Counted from the first letter of the stretch, positions 9,241 to 18,175 are shown. The stretch is DNA of 64,000 nt from Streptomyces olivoverticillatus (GCF_014203555.1 NZ_JACHJH010000007.1:124001-188000); one strand, 5' to 3'. Notes: a model not told the origin generated them from the letters alone. A program made the numbers and translations.

Positions 9241-11064
9241 TCACTTGCCTTCCCGCACCACCATGGCCGAGCCGCCGCCACGCCGGGTCTTCTCGGCCGC
9301 GGCGAGCCACTTCCCGTTCGGCAGCCGCTCGACACCCGTGGCCGCCCCGATGTCGGGCACCTGCTTGAAGTCCTGTCCCTTCGACTCCAGTTGGCGCTTG
9401 ACGGAGCTGTTCCACAGCGCCGCTTCCATCTCCGTCTGCGCCGCGTTGCGCTGGCTCACGCGCGGCGAGGCGATCGCTTCGCCCAGCGGCATGTGGCGGT
9501 CGACGTGGTTGAGGAAGGTCTGCAGCACGGTCGTGATGATCGTCGCCCCGCCGGGCGAGCCGAGGGCGAAGTCGAGCTTGCCGTTCTTCATCACGATCGT
9601 CGGCGAGATGGACGAGCGCGGGCGCTTGCCCGGCCCCGGCAGGTTCGGGTCGTGCACGCCCGCGGTGACCGGGGTGAAGGAGAAGTCGGTCAGCTCGTTG
9701 TTGAGCAGGAACCCACGGCCGGGCACGGTGATGCCGCTGCCGCCGGTCTGCTCGATGGTCAGGGTGTACGCCACCACGTTGCCCCACTTGTCGGCGACCG
9801 TCAGGTGGGTGGTGTTCTCACCCTCGTACGGCGTGGGGGCCGCCCTCTTGTGCGAGGCGCAGGAGGAGGGGTGCATCGGGTCGCCGGGAGCCAGCGGGCT
9901 CTTCAGCGCGCTGCTGCCCCTGATCAGGCAGGCGCGCGAGTCGGCGAACTTCTGCGAGAGCAGCCCGTCCGTGGGCACGTGCTCGAAGGCCGGGTCGCCG
10001 ACCCAGCGGTTGCGGTCGGCGAAGGCGATCCGGCTGGCCTCGATGTAGCGGTGCAGGTAGTCCGCGCGGTCGAGCTTGGAGAGGTCGCTCTTCTTGAGGA
10101 TGTTGAGCGCCTCGCCGACCGACGTTCCGCCGCTCGACGACGGCGCGATGCCGTAGACGTCCAGGCCTCGGTAGGAGACCCGGGTCGGGGCCTGCCGCTT
10201 GACGCTGTAGGCGCTCAGGTCCTTCTCGGTCAGGTCACCGGGGCGCGCCACGCGCCGGGAGCCGGAGGCCAGCGGCGGCTTGCGGACGGTCCGTACGATG
10301 TCGCGCGCCAGTGCGCCCTTGTAGAGCGCGTTCACGCCTTCCTTGCCCAGCAGTTCGTAGGTGCGCGCAAGGTCGGGGTTCTTCAGCGTGCTGCCCACGG
10401 CCGGGAGCTTGCCGCCGGGCAGGAAGAGCTTGGCGGTGGCCGGGAAGTCCTTGAAGCGGGCCTCGTTGTCGGCGGTCTGCTGGCGGAAGGTGGCATCGAC
10501 GGTGAAGCCGTCGCGGGCCAGGCGCTCGGCGGGCCTCAGCACCTCGCCCAGCGGGCGGCTGCCCCAGGAGTGCAGGGCCGCGCCCCAGGTGGCGGGCACG
10601 CCGGGGGTGCCCACGCTCAGACCGCTGGTGACCGCGTCGGGGAAGGCGATCGGCTTGCCGTGCTCCAGGAAGAGGTTCTTGGTGGCGCTCAGCGGGGCCT
10701 GCTCGCGGCCGTCGATGGTGGAGACCTTGTGGGTCTTGGCGTCGTAGTAGACGAAGTAACCGCCGCCTCCGATGCCGCCCGAGTAGGGCTCGGAGACGCC
10801 CAGCGCGGCCGCGGTGGCCACCGCGGCGTCCACGGCGTTGCCGCCCTTGCGCAGCACCTCGATGCCGGCGGCCGAGGCGTCGGCGTCGACGCTGGCCACC
10901 GCGCCGCCGTAGCCGGTGGCGACGGCCTTCTTCTCCGGGGTGCGCAGGGACGGGTGCGCCGGACCGGCCGCCGCGGCGGGGGCGGCGAACGCTCCCGCGA
11001 GGAGCGAGGCCGTGGCGGCGATGACGGGCAGGCGTCGACGGGCGTTCGGTCTGGGTAGGGCCAT
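9241..11064 (-). CDS. ggt: secreted gamma-glutamyltransferase
   Basis: The 607-residue preproenzyme begins with an Arg-rich signal peptide and an Ala-rich hydrophobic core cut near AAPAAAAG (~residue 30). The mature part shows GGNAVDAAVATAAALGV (~75-91), SGGIGGGGYF and the autoprocessing site ENTTHLTVADKWGN, whose threonine becomes the N-terminal nucleophile of the small subunit. The GSPGG-type glutamate-binding loop (ALGSPGGATIITT) follows. It should transfer or hydrolyse the gamma-glutamyl group of glutathione-type peptides outside the cell. ATG 11064 has GGAGG 5 nt upstream. It is monocistronic between two hairpin terminators. Confidence 0.93.
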   Translation of the reverse strand: MALPRPNARRRLPVIAATASLLAGAFAAPAAAAGPAHPSLRTPEKKAVATGYGGAVASVDADASAAGIEVLRKGGNAVDAAVATAAALGVSEPYSGGIGGGGYFVYYDAKTHKVSTIDGREQAPLSATKNLFLEHGKPIAFPDAVTSGLSVGTPGVPATWGAALHSWGSRPLGEVLRPAERLARDGFTVDATFRQQTADNEARFKDFPATAKLFLPGGKLPAVGSTLKNPDLARTYELLGKEGVNALYKGALARDIVRTVRKPPLASGSRRVARPGDLTEKDLSAYSVKRQAPTRVSYRGLDVYGIAPSSSGGTSVGEALNILKKSDLSKLDRADYLHRYIEASRIAFADRNRWVGDPAFEHVPTDGLLSQKFADSRACLIRGSSALKSPLAPGDPMHPSSCASHKRAAPTPYEGENTTHLTVADKWGNVVAYTLTIEQTGGSGITVPGRGFLLNNELTDFSFTPVTAGVHDPNLPGPGKRPRSSISPTIVMKNGKLDFALGSPGGATIITTVLQTFLNHVDRHMPLGEAIASPRVSQRNAAQTEMEAALWNSSVKRQLESKGQDFKQVPDIGAATGVERLPNGKWLAAAEKTRRGGGSAMVVREGK

Positions 11065-11125
11065 CACTGCCTCCTTGACAGGCGAGCGGGGCCCGGAGCC
11101 TACTCGGACGGCCCGGCCGCCGACA

Positions 11126-11152
11126 GGGCGCCGCACCGCCGGTGCGGCGCCC
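11126..11152 (-). terminator. hairpin terminator of SGNH esterase
   Basis: Perfect 12-bp arms (11126-11137 and 11141-11152) with a 3-nt loop lie 14 nt downstream of the SGNH esterase stop on the minus strand. The stem is almost entirely G-C. Confidence 0.85.
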
Positions 11153-11166
11153 GTAGGCAGGAGGGC

Positions 11167-12057
11167 CTAACGGCCCTTGAGCGCGCTGTCCACCGAACGA
11201 GCCATGGCCTGCTCGCCCTTGGCGTTGGGGTGGAAGGGCGCAGCCGGGTTCTCGGGCTGGGCACCCTCGACCCAGCGGTCCGTGACGGGCTTGCAGACGT
11301 CGTGGCCGACGGTCGTGGCGTAGCTGTCGGCATAGCGGACGTGCGCGGCGCGGGCCTGCTTCTTCAGCATGGCGTTGAGCTGCTTCTCGGTGTCGCGCAG
11401 GTAGGCGGAGTCACCCGCGGCGATCGGCACGGTGGGGAAGCAGCCGGTGCCGTCGTCCGGCATGATCGTCGGGTAGCCGACGAGCACCACACGGGCGTGC
11501 GGGGCACGCTCGTGGATGGCCTTGAGGACGCTCGCCACCTTGGGCGCGGCGTCGGCGATGCGGTTGGTGAGCTGGTCGGTGCCGCCCGCCGTGAACTTGT
11601 CGCGGCAGGGGGCGCCGCCCGGCTCGGTGGCGGAGAGCTGGGCGCAGGTGCCGATGATGCCGGAGAAGCCGATGTCGTTGCCGCCGATGCCGAGGGTGAC
11701 CAGCGTGGTGCGCTTGTCGAGGGCGTCCAGCTGCGGGCCGTTGGCGCCCTGGGCGTGCCACATGTTGTCCGTCGTGGCGCCGCTGCAGCTGACGTCCTTG
11801 AACGACTTCACGCTGCGGGCCTCGGCGGTCAGCGAGGGGTAGTTGACGCTGGAGCGAGCGCAGTCGCCGCCTGTCTGGGTGGGGATCCCGGGGCCCGAGG
11901 TGTAGGAGTCGCCCAGGGAGACGTACCGCTCGCCACCGGTCTGCGGGGCCGTGGCGGCCGTCGCGGGGGCGGCGGCAGCGGCCGCCAGGGCTCCGGCCGC
12001 ACCGAGCGCCGCCAGCGCCGCTCCGTACCGCCCACCGCGTTCGCGCACCTGTGCCAC
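11167..12057 (-). CDS. secreted SGNH/GDSL esterase
   Basis: The 296-residue protein has a signal peptide (RERGGRYGAAL followed by an Ala-rich core to ~residue 36). The SGNH blocks are all present: the nucleophile serine in SLGDSYTSG (~48), GIGGNDIGF for the oxyanion Gly/Asn (~123-131), and PFHPNAKG for the catalytic His (~277). Six cysteines suggest three disulfides, as in Streptomyces extracellular lipases and esterases. The lipid substrate is not determinable. GTG 12057 was chosen because GGAGG lies 5 nt upstream; the longer ATG reading has no such site. The gene is divergent from nsrR. Confidence 0.9.
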   Translation of the reverse strand: MAQVRERGGRYGAALAALGAAGALAAAAAAPATAATAPQTGGERYVSLGDSYTSGPGIPTQTGGDCARSSVNYPSLTAEARSVKSFKDVSCSGATTDNMWHAQGANGPQLDALDKRTTLVTLGIGGNDIGFSGIIGTCAQLSATEPGGAPCRDKFTAGGTDQLTNRIADAAPKVASVLKAIHERAPHARVVLVGYPTIMPDDGTGCFPTVPIAAGDSAYLRDTEKQLNAMLKKQARAAHVRYADSYATTVGHDVCKPVTDRWVEGAQPENPAAPFHPNAKGEQAMARSVDSALKGR

Positions 12058-12185
12058 TACTGCCTCCGATGTTTCGACGATCAATTAAGAGGTCAGGTTC
12101 GTCGCGCGGTGACTGTCTGTCAATCTCATCGGTGACCCCGGCCCGGTGGAATCCGTGGCCAAAAGCCGCGGACCGGGCACGATCA

Positions 12186-12208
12186 AATTGGATTTCAAGA
12201 ATCCAATT
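12186..12208. promoter_or_regulatory. probable NsrR operator upstream of nsrR
   Basis: Perfect 9-bp arms AATTGGATT and AATCCAATT flank TCAAG. The 23-bp site fits the 11-1-11 layout reported for Streptomyces NsrR sites. It ends 15 nt before the nsrR GTG, consistent with autorepression. Confidence 0.7.
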
Positions 12209-12223
12209 AGGTACGGTGACACC

Positions 12224-12670
12224 GTGCGACTGACCAAGAGCACCGACATCGCCCTGCGCATCGCCATGCGCCTGGCCGTGGCCGACGAGGAGGCCCCGGC
12301 ACCGACCACCCGCGAGGTGGCCGGCACCGTCGGCGTGCCGTACACGCACGCAGCCAAGGTCGTCAGCCGCCTCCAGCATCTGGGGGTCGTCGAGGCCCGC
12401 CGGGGCCGCGGCGGCGGACTCGCCCTCACACCCGCCGGGCGCAGGGGGTCGGTAGGCCGCCTCGTCAGGGAGCTCGAAGGCACGGGCGACGTCGTCGGCT
12501 GCGAGGACGAACCGCCCTGCCCACTGCGCTCGGCGTGCCGGCTGCGCGGCGCCTTGCGCGAGGCACAGGAGGCGTTCTTCGCCGCACTCGACCCGCTCAC
12601 CGTCGAAGACCTGGCCGGTCCGCCCACCGGACCGGTCCTGCTGACCCTGAGCACACCGCCCGGAAGTTGA
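12224..12670 (+). CDS. nsrR: Rrf2-family nitric-oxide sensor NsrR
   Basis: The 148-residue repressor has an N-terminal winged helix (VRLTKSTDIALRIAMRLAV, then YTHAAKVVSRLQHLGVVEARRGRGGG). A cysteine triad, C-x5-C-x5-C, lies within GCEDEPPCPLRSAC near residues 92-104. That spacing is the one NsrR uses to hold its NO-sensitive 4Fe-4S cluster. NO damages the cluster and releases DNA. I chose GTG 12224 over the upstream ATG because the Rrf2 fold begins exactly there and the palindromic operator would otherwise lie inside the gene. The adjacent hmp is the expected target. Confidence 0.92.
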   Translation: MRLTKSTDIALRIAMRLAVADEEAPAPTTREVAGTVGVPYTHAAKVVSRLQHLGVVEARRGRGGGLALTPAGRRGSVGRLVRELEGTGDVVGCEDEPPCPLRSACRLRGALREAQEAFFAALDPLTVEDLAGPPTGPVLLTLSTPPGS

Positions 12671-12707
12671 CATTTCCCCCTCCCCCGGGGGTCTGTTCGC
12701 ACCACTT

Positions 12708-12734
12708 AAAATACGAATCTCAGATGCATATTTT
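12708..12734. promoter_or_regulatory. probable NsrR operator upstream of hmp
   Basis: A 27-bp imperfect palindrome is centred on C12721. Its outer arms are AAAATA and TATTTT, its inner parts GAATCT and AGATGC, and 10 of 12 pairs match. It is AT-rich against a GC-rich background and lies 22 nt before the hmp ATG. Confidence 0.7.
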
Positions 12735-12756
12735 GGACCCCCGCGAGGAGCCGTCG

Positions 12757-13944
12757 ATGCTGTCCCCGAAGTCCACCGAGACCGTCCGCGCCACCCTTCC
12801 TGCGGTCGGCGGCGCCGTCGGCGAGATCACCACGCTCTTCTACGACAAACTGTTCGCCGCCCACCCGCAGCTGCTGCGCGACCTGTTCAACCGCGGCAAC
12901 CAGGCCAACGGCGAGCAGCAGCAGGCGCTCGCGGGCGCCATAGCCGCCTTCGCCACCGCGCTCGTCGAACACCCGGACGTCCGGCCCGACGCGATGCTCT
13001 CGCGCATCGCCCACAAGCACGCCTCGCTCGGCATCAGCCGCGAGCAGTACAAGGTCGTCCACCTGCACCTCTTCGCGGCCATCACCGAAGTCCTCGGCGA
13101 CGCGGTCACCCCCGAGGTCGCGGCGGCCTGGGACGAGGTCTACTGGCTGATGGCCAATGCCTTGATCGCCCTGGAGGCGCGGCTGTACGAGCAGGCGGGC
13201 GCCCTGCACGGCGCGACCTGGCGCTCCTGCACCGTCGTCGAGCGCCGCCAGGAGACGGCCGACGTGGCCACCTTCGTCGTCCGCCCGGACGGAGGCGGGC
13301 AGGCTCCCGACTTCCGGCCCGGCCAGTACGTGTCGGTCCAGGTGACCCTGCCCGACGGCGCCCGGCAGATCCGCCAGTACAGCCTCTCGGGCCGACTGGA
13401 CGACGCCCTCCAGTTCTCCGTGAAGCGGGTCGCGGGCGACCCGGCGGGCGAGGTGTCGAACCACCTCCACGACCACCTCGACGTCGGCCACACCCTGGAC
13501 ATCAGCCACCCCTTCGGCGACGTCGCCCTCGACGACGGCGACCACCCCGTGCTGCTCGCCTCCGCTGGCATCGGCTGCACCCCGATGATCGCGATGCTCG
13601 GCCACCTCGCCGACACCGGCTCCGCCCGCCGAGTCATCGCCGCACACGCCGACCGCAGCGAGTCCGACCACGCCTTCCGCGCCGACCTCGACCAGCTCAC
13701 CGCCAAGCTCCCCGACGCGGTCGCGCACGTCTGGTACGAGCGCCCCGAAGGCGCCTGGCCCGCGGACCGCACCGGCCTGGCCGACCTCTCCCGCCTCGAC
13801 ATCCCCGCGGGCACCACCGCCTACCTGTGCGGCCCCCTGCCCTTCCTCCGCGCGGCCCGCGCCCAGCTGCTCGACGCGGGCGTGGCCGCCGCCGACATCC
13901 ACTACGAGGTCTTCGGCCCCGACCTGTGGCTCGGCGCGGCGTAA
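12757..13944 (+). CDS. hmp: flavohaemoglobin, nitric oxide dioxygenase
   Basis: The 395-residue protein has a globin domain (~1-138) with the proximal histidine in RIAHKHASLGI (~87). Next is a ferredoxin-reductase FAD domain (~150-255) with RQYSLSG, then an NAD domain (~260-395) with ASAGIGCTPMIAML and YLCGP. It oxidises NO to nitrate using O2 and NAD(P)H in the cytoplasm. ATG 12757 has GAGGAG 6 nt upstream. The NsrR-type palindrome in its promoter and the adjacent nsrR indicate induction by NO. Confidence 0.95.
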   Translation: MLSPKSTETVRATLPAVGGAVGEITTLFYDKLFAAHPQLLRDLFNRGNQANGEQQQALAGAIAAFATALVEHPDVRPDAMLSRIAHKHASLGISREQYKVVHLHLFAAITEVLGDAVTPEVAAAWDEVYWLMANALIALEARLYEQAGALHGATWRSCTVVERRQETADVATFVVRPDGGGQAPDFRPGQYVSVQVTLPDGARQIRQYSLSGRLDDALQFSVKRVAGDPAGEVSNHLHDHLDVGHTLDISHPFGDVALDDGDHPVLLASAGIGCTPMIAMLGHLADTGSARRVIAAHADRSESDHAFRADLDQLTAKLPDAVAHVWYERPEGAWPADRTGLADLSRLDIPAGTTAYLCGPLPFLRAARAQLLDAGVAAADIHYEVFGPDLWLGAA

Positions 13945-14002
13945 CGGTTCCGGACGCAACGGAGCCCGGGGCAGCGCAACCACCCGGGACCCATCCGCCA
14001 AT

Positions 14003-14063
14003 TGTTACCCATGCGTAACATGCCGCGGTATTACCGTCGGTAAACAACCGAGGTTACCGTCGG
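14003..14063. promoter_or_regulatory. cluster of inverted and direct repeats upstream of secreted hydrolase
   Basis: TGTTAC-n6-GTAACA (14003-14020) is followed by TTACC-gtc-GGTAA (14031-14043). The decamer TTACCGTCGG occurs twice, at 14031 and 14054. The cluster lies 58-118 nt before the hydrolase GTG, where promoter and operators are expected. The regulator is unknown. Confidence 0.45.
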
Positions 14064-14120
14064 GTCACTTTGCATCGGCGTGCCGCCGCCCACCCGCGGC
14101 ACCGACGTCAGGAGTGACCC

Positions 14121-15707
14121 GTGCGACGACGCTCTCGTCAGGTCCTGCGCTCCGCGGCCGCGGGGGCCGCCACCGCCGCGCTGCTCGCCGTCGCAGCCCC
14201 CGCACCCGCCCATGCCGTCGCCGGCACCACCCCGGCGGCGGCGACGGCGCGCCAACCGGCCGCGGCGGGCGTCCGCTTCACCGACATCCCCGGCTCCGGC
14301 GGCATCACCCTCAAGGGCAACGTCGTCGCCCCCGCGGGTGCCGACGGCTCACGCCGCTATCCGCTCGTGGTGCTGCCCGCCAGCTGGTCCATGCCGCAGT
14401 TCGAGTACCTCGCACAGGCGAAGAAGCTGGCCGACTCCGGCTACATCGTGGTCAGTTACACCGCGCGCGGCTTCTGGCTCTCCGGCGGGAAGATCGAGAC
14501 CGCCGGCCCTCCGGACGTCGCCGACGCCTCCAAGGTCATCGACTGGGCCCTCGCCCACACCCCCGCGGACCCGGAGCACATCGGCATGGCAGGCGTGTCG
14601 TACGGCGCGGGCATCAGCCTGCTCACGGCCGGACACGACCGGCGCGTCAAGGCGGTGGCCGCGCTGAGCGGCTGGGCCGACCTCCTCGAGTCCATCTACG
14701 GCGAACAGACCCAGCACGCCCAGGCAGCCGCGGTGCTCGGCGGCCTGGGCGCGGCCACCGGGCGCCCCAGCGACGAACTCCAGAACATCCTGAAGTCCTT
14801 CCTCGGCTCCGACCTCGGCAAAATTCCGGAGATGACCGCGTGGGGCGCCAAGCGCTCGCCCCTCACCCACCTCGACGACATCAACGCGGGCGGCGCCGCC
14901 GTGCTGCTGGGCAACGCCTGGGGCGACTCGATCTTCCCGCCGAACCAGTACGCGAAGTTCTACGAGCGGCTCACCGGCCCCAAACGCCTGGAGCTGCGCC
15001 CCGGCGACCACGCCACGGCCGAGGCCACCGGGCTCCTCGGACTGCCCAACGACACCTGGACCAGCACCCGCCGCTGGTTCGACCACTACCTCCGGGGCGC
15101 CGACAACGGCATCGACCGCGAGCCGCCCGTACAGCTGAAGTCCCGCTCGGACGGCGGCTACGACACGTACCGCAGCTGGGCGGACGTGGAACGCACCCGC
15201 CGCACCGTGGCCTTCGACGGCACCAGAACCATCCGCGCGGGCATCGACTCGGGCGCCGACGGCGGCGTCGCCCTGCTCTCCAGCACCCTGGACCAGTTCT
15301 TCAAACTGCCGCCGATGGTCTCCGTACCGCTGCTGCCCCGCGCCTTCGCCGCCGTCTGGCAGACCGGCCCCTACGCCGAGGCACAGCACATACGGGGCAA
15401 CGTCAGGCTGCACACCACGCTGACCGGCGACAAGGAGAGCGGCACCGTCGTGGCCTACCTCTACGACGTGGGCCCGCTGGGCGTGGGCAAGCTGGTGAGC
15501 CACGCGCCGTACACCTTCCACGGCCGGACGCCGGGCAAGGCCTTCGGGGTGGACCTGGGGCTCTTCTCGACCGCGTACGACGTCCCGGCGGGCCACCGCC
15601 TCGCGCTGGTCCTCGACACCGTGGACCCGCTGTACATCGCGCACAACCCGGCCGGCGCACGCCTGACGTTCGCCTCGCCCGAGCTGTCGGTACCGGTGAA
15701 GTCCTAG
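14121..15707 (+). CDS. secreted alpha/beta hydrolase, X-Pro dipeptidyl-peptidase/CocE type (S15)
   Basis: The 528-residue protein begins with a twin-arginine-like signal peptide (MRRRSRQVLRSAAAG, cut near AHAVAG). The alpha/beta-hydrolase core has the nucleophile serine in AGVSYGAGI (~157), a candidate acidic residue in GNAWGDSIFP and the histidine in LRPGDHAT. A jelly-roll-like C-terminal domain of the X-Pro dipeptidyl-peptidase/CocE type runs from ~400 to the end. The likely activity is an extracellular peptidase, esterase or acylase. GTG 14121 has AGGAG 7 nt upstream. Its stop overlaps that of gluD as the tetranucleotide CTAG, with no room for a terminator between them. Confidence 0.82.
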   Translation: MRRRSRQVLRSAAAGAATAALLAVAAPAPAHAVAGTTPAAATARQPAAAGVRFTDIPGSGGITLKGNVVAPAGADGSRRYPLVVLPASWSMPQFEYLAQAKKLADSGYIVVSYTARGFWLSGGKIETAGPPDVADASKVIDWALAHTPADPEHIGMAGVSYGAGISLLTAGHDRRVKAVAALSGWADLLESIYGEQTQHAQAAAVLGGLGAATGRPSDELQNILKSFLGSDLGKIPEMTAWGAKRSPLTHLDDINAGGAAVLLGNAWGDSIFPPNQYAKFYERLTGPKRLELRPGDHATAEATGLLGLPNDTWTSTRRWFDHYLRGADNGIDREPPVQLKSRSDGGYDTYRSWADVERTRRTVAFDGTRTIRAGIDSGADGGVALLSSTLDQFFKLPPMVSVPLLPRAFAAVWQTGPYAEAQHIRGNVRLHTTLTGDKESGTVVAYLYDVGPLGVGKLVSHAPYTFHGRTPGKAFGVDLGLFSTAYDVPAGHRLALVLDTVDPLYIAHNPAGARLTFASPELSVPVKS

Positions 15708-16570
15708 GGGTGCGGCCCGGCGCCCGGCATCAGGGTGCCGGGCTCGGCCGCGGCGACCTCGACGGCCTCGGTCTTCGGGCTGCGCCGCTGCCGCTTGGCC
15801 ATCCAGGTGGCGAACCACGACAGCAGCATGCACATCCCGATGTAGATCGGCGAAATGATCATCACGACGGGGATGAAGGGCAGGTCGTAGTCGAGGTTGC
15901 TGGCGATCAGCTTGCCCGCGTGCAGGAACTCCTCGTAGGTGATGAGGAAGCCGAGCGAGGTGTCCTTCAGGGCCACCACGAGCTGGCTGATGATGGTGGG
16001 CATCATCGCCCGCACCGCCTGCGGCACGAGGACGTACGTCATCACCTGGGTTTTGATCATGCCCAGCGCGAGAGCCGCCTCCCGCTGCCCGCGCTCGACC
16101 GAGTTCACGCCCGAGCGGAAGACCTCGGCGAGCACGGAGCCGTTGTAGAGGGTGAGCCCGGTGACGAGGGCGGGCAGCGGCTGCACCTTGAGGGCGACGA
16201 AGACGAAGAAGATCATCACCAGCACGGGCATCGCCCGGAAGAACTCCACCACCAGCGTGGCCGCCCAGCGCACCGGCCGGTGGGCGGACAGCCGCCCGCA
16301 GGCGAGGATCCCGCCGAGGACGAGGGAGAACACGGCGGCGAAGACGAAGGCCTTGAGCGTGTTGCCGAGGCCGCGCAGGAGCATCTCCTGGATGCCCTTG
16401 TACTCGAAGGGCGTCCACTTGGCGGCCGTGAACTGGTGGGTGTCGAAGAGGAGGTAGACCACCCCGGCGAGGATGACCAGGATGACGGCGGTGGCGATGA
16501 TCCCGTAGAGGCGGTGGCGGCGCCGGGCGAGCGGGCCGGGGATGTCGTAGAGGGCGGTACCGGCGGTCAT
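15704..16570 (-). CDS. gluD: glutamate-type amino-acid ABC transporter permease GluD
   Basis: The 288-residue inner-membrane permease has about five transmembrane segments. The HisM-type loop EAALALGMIKTQVMTYVLVPQA (~165-186) contacts the ATPase. The C-terminal tail after WFATWMAKRQRR is hydrophilic. Its ATG overlaps the gluC stop as ATGA. Gene order gluA-gluB-gluC-gluD matches the Corynebacterium glutamate importer. Confidence 0.9.
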   Translation of the reverse strand: MTAGTALYDIPGPLARRRHRLYGIIATAVILVILAGVVYLLFDTHQFTAAKWTPFEYKGIQEMLLRGLGNTLKAFVFAAVFSLVLGGILACGRLSAHRPVRWAATLVVEFFRAMPVLVMIFFVFVALKVQPLPALVTGLTLYNGSVLAEVFRSGVNSVERGQREAALALGMIKTQVMTYVLVPQAVRAMMPTIISQLVVALKDTSLGFLITYEEFLHAGKLIASNLDYDLPFIPVVMIISPIYIGMCMLLSWFATWMAKRQRRSPKTEAVEVAAAEPGTLMPGAGPHP

Positions 16571-17211
16571 CGGGCGACTCCCCAGCGCTTCTCCAGCACG
16601 TTGAAGATCGCGCTGATGGACAGGGTCACGATCAGGTAGCCGACGGCGATCCAGACGAACGTCCAGACGATGTTGTAGCCCAGCTCGTTGAGCGTCTTGT
16701 ACGTGCCGAGCAGCTCGGTGACGCTGAACGACCCGGCGATCGCCGAGTTCTTGGCGAGCGCGATGAGCGTGGAGCCGATCGGCGGGATGACGGAGCGGAA
16801 GGCCTGCGGCAGGACGACGAGGCCGAGGGTCTGCCGGAAGGTCATGCCGAGGCTGCGGGCCGCCTCCCCCTGGCCGGTGGGCACGGTGTTGATGCCCGCG
16901 CGCAGGGCCTCGCAGATGAAGGCCGAGGTGTAGCAGCCCAGGGCGAGGACTGCGAAGAGCTGGAAGGGCAGGACGATGCCGAAGCGCGGCAGCCCGAGCA
17001 GCACCGCGAAGAAGAGCAGGGTGAGCGGGGTGTTGCGGAGCACCGTCACCCACGCCGTGCCGAAGGCGCGCAGCGAGGCCACGGGGGCGACGCGGAAGGA
17101 GGCCATCACGAAGCCGAGGGCGAGGGCGAGCAGCGAGGAGTAGACGGTGAGCTCGACGGTACCGAGCAGGCCCTCGGCGTAGAGGGAGAGGTTGTCGATG
17201 AGGACGTTCAT
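16567..17211 (-). CDS. gluC: glutamate-type amino-acid ABC transporter permease GluC
   Basis: This is a 214-residue permease with five hydrophobic segments and the ATPase-contact loop GEAARSLGMTFRQTLGLVVLPQA (~115-137). It pairs with GluD to form the heterodimeric channel. It starts 5 nt after the gluB stop and overlaps gluD by 4 nt, so the four genes form one operon. Confidence 0.9.
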   Translation of the reverse strand: MNVLIDNLSLYAEGLLGTVELTVYSSLLALALGFVMASFRVAPVASLRAFGTAWVTVLRNTPLTLLFFAVLLGLPRFGIVLPFQLFAVLALGCYTSAFICEALRAGINTVPTGQGEAARSLGMTFRQTLGLVVLPQAFRSVIPPIGSTLIALAKNSAIAGSFSVTELLGTYKTLNELGYNIVWTFVWIAVGYLIVTLSISAIFNVLEKRWGVAR

Positions 17212-17216
17212 CGCGG

Positions 17217-18170
17217 TCAGCTCCCGTAGCGGTCGACGGCGGGCGGCTGCGGGGCGGGCACCCCGGACAGGCCGAGGGTCGCGTCGTAGGCCTTCTTCCA
17301 GTCGCCGTTCTTCTCGTGGGCTTCGATGGCGTTGTCGAGGGCGAGGCGCAGCGCGGTGTCGCTGCGGGGCATGCCGATGCCGTACGGCTCCTGGGAGAAG
17401 GGCTTTCCGGTGACCTTCAGTTCGTCGGGGACCTTGGCCGAGTACCCCATGAGGATGGTGTCGTCGGTGGTGACGGCGTCCACCTGGAGGGTGAGGAGGT
17501 TGTCCACGCAGATCGAATACGTGTCGTAGGCGACGGCCTTGGCGCGCGGGTAGTCGTGCTGGATGCGCTGCAGCGGGGTGGAGCCGGCCGCGGAGCAGAC
17601 CTTCTTTCCGGTCAGGTCCTGGGGGCCGTTGATGCCCTTTTCGTCCTTGCGGATCAGCAGCGACTGTCCGGCGATGTAGTACGGGCCCGCGAAGCCGACC
17701 TGCTTCTTGCGCCGGTCGTTGATGGTGTAGGTGCCGACGTAGTAGTCGATCTGGCCGTTCTGCAGGGCGGTTTCGCGGTTGGCCGAGGCGATGGTGCGGA
17801 AGGCGATCGTGCCGGGGTCGAAGCCGAGCGAGGCGGACATCATCTTGGCGATCTCGATGTCGAAGCCGGAGTAGGTGCCGGTGGCCGGGTCCTTCTCGCC
17901 GAGGTAGGGCTGGTCCTCCTTGGCGCCGACGACCAGGTGCCCGCGGCTCTTCGCGGCCCGCCAGACCGGCGAGTCGGGCAGCTGGAAGCCGTTCGCCACC
18001 TGGTAGACGGGCAGGCTGCCGGGCTTGGGTCCCTTGACGGGCGGGCTGCCCTCCTTGCCGCAGGCGGCGGCGAGCAGGGCGAGACCGGCGAGCGCCACGG
18101 CGGCGAGGGTGCGGCGGGAAGCCCTCGTGTGCGACGTCCTCGTGTGCGGAGTCCTCATGTGCGCAGACAC
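17217..18170 (-). CDS. gluB: glutamate-binding lipoprotein GluB
   Basis: The 317-residue extracellular solute-binding protein (family 3) has a lipobox LLAAACGK (Cys near residue 37) for lipid anchoring. Binding-protein motifs include GYLVVGAKEDQPYLG-like GHLVVGAKEDQPYLG, YSGFDIEIAKMM and QIDYYVGTYTI. It should deliver glutamate or a related acidic amino acid to GluCD. The GTG start at 18170 lies 5 nt after the gluA stop. ATG 18158 (MRTPHT) is an equally possible start. Confidence 0.88.
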   Translation of the reverse strand: MSAHMRTPHTRTSHTRASRRTLAAVALAGLALLAAACGKEGSPPVKGPKPGSLPVYQVANGFQLPDSPVWRAAKSRGHLVVGAKEDQPYLGEKDPATGTYSGFDIEIAKMMSASLGFDPGTIAFRTIASANRETALQNGQIDYYVGTYTINDRRKKQVGFAGPYYIAGQSLLIRKDEKGINGPQDLTGKKVCSAAGSTPLQRIQHDYPRAKAVAYDTYSICVDNLLTLQVDAVTTDDTILMGYSAKVPDELKVTGKPFSQEPYGIGMPRSDTALRLALDNAIEAHEKNGDWKKAYDATLGLSGVPAPQPPAVDRYGS

Positions 18171-18175
18171 CCCGC

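Noticed and set aside
14349..16418. A 689-codon minus-strand frame
   Set aside because: It opposes the secreted hydrolase and runs out of frame through gluD; both real genes carry clear motifs, and this frame has none.
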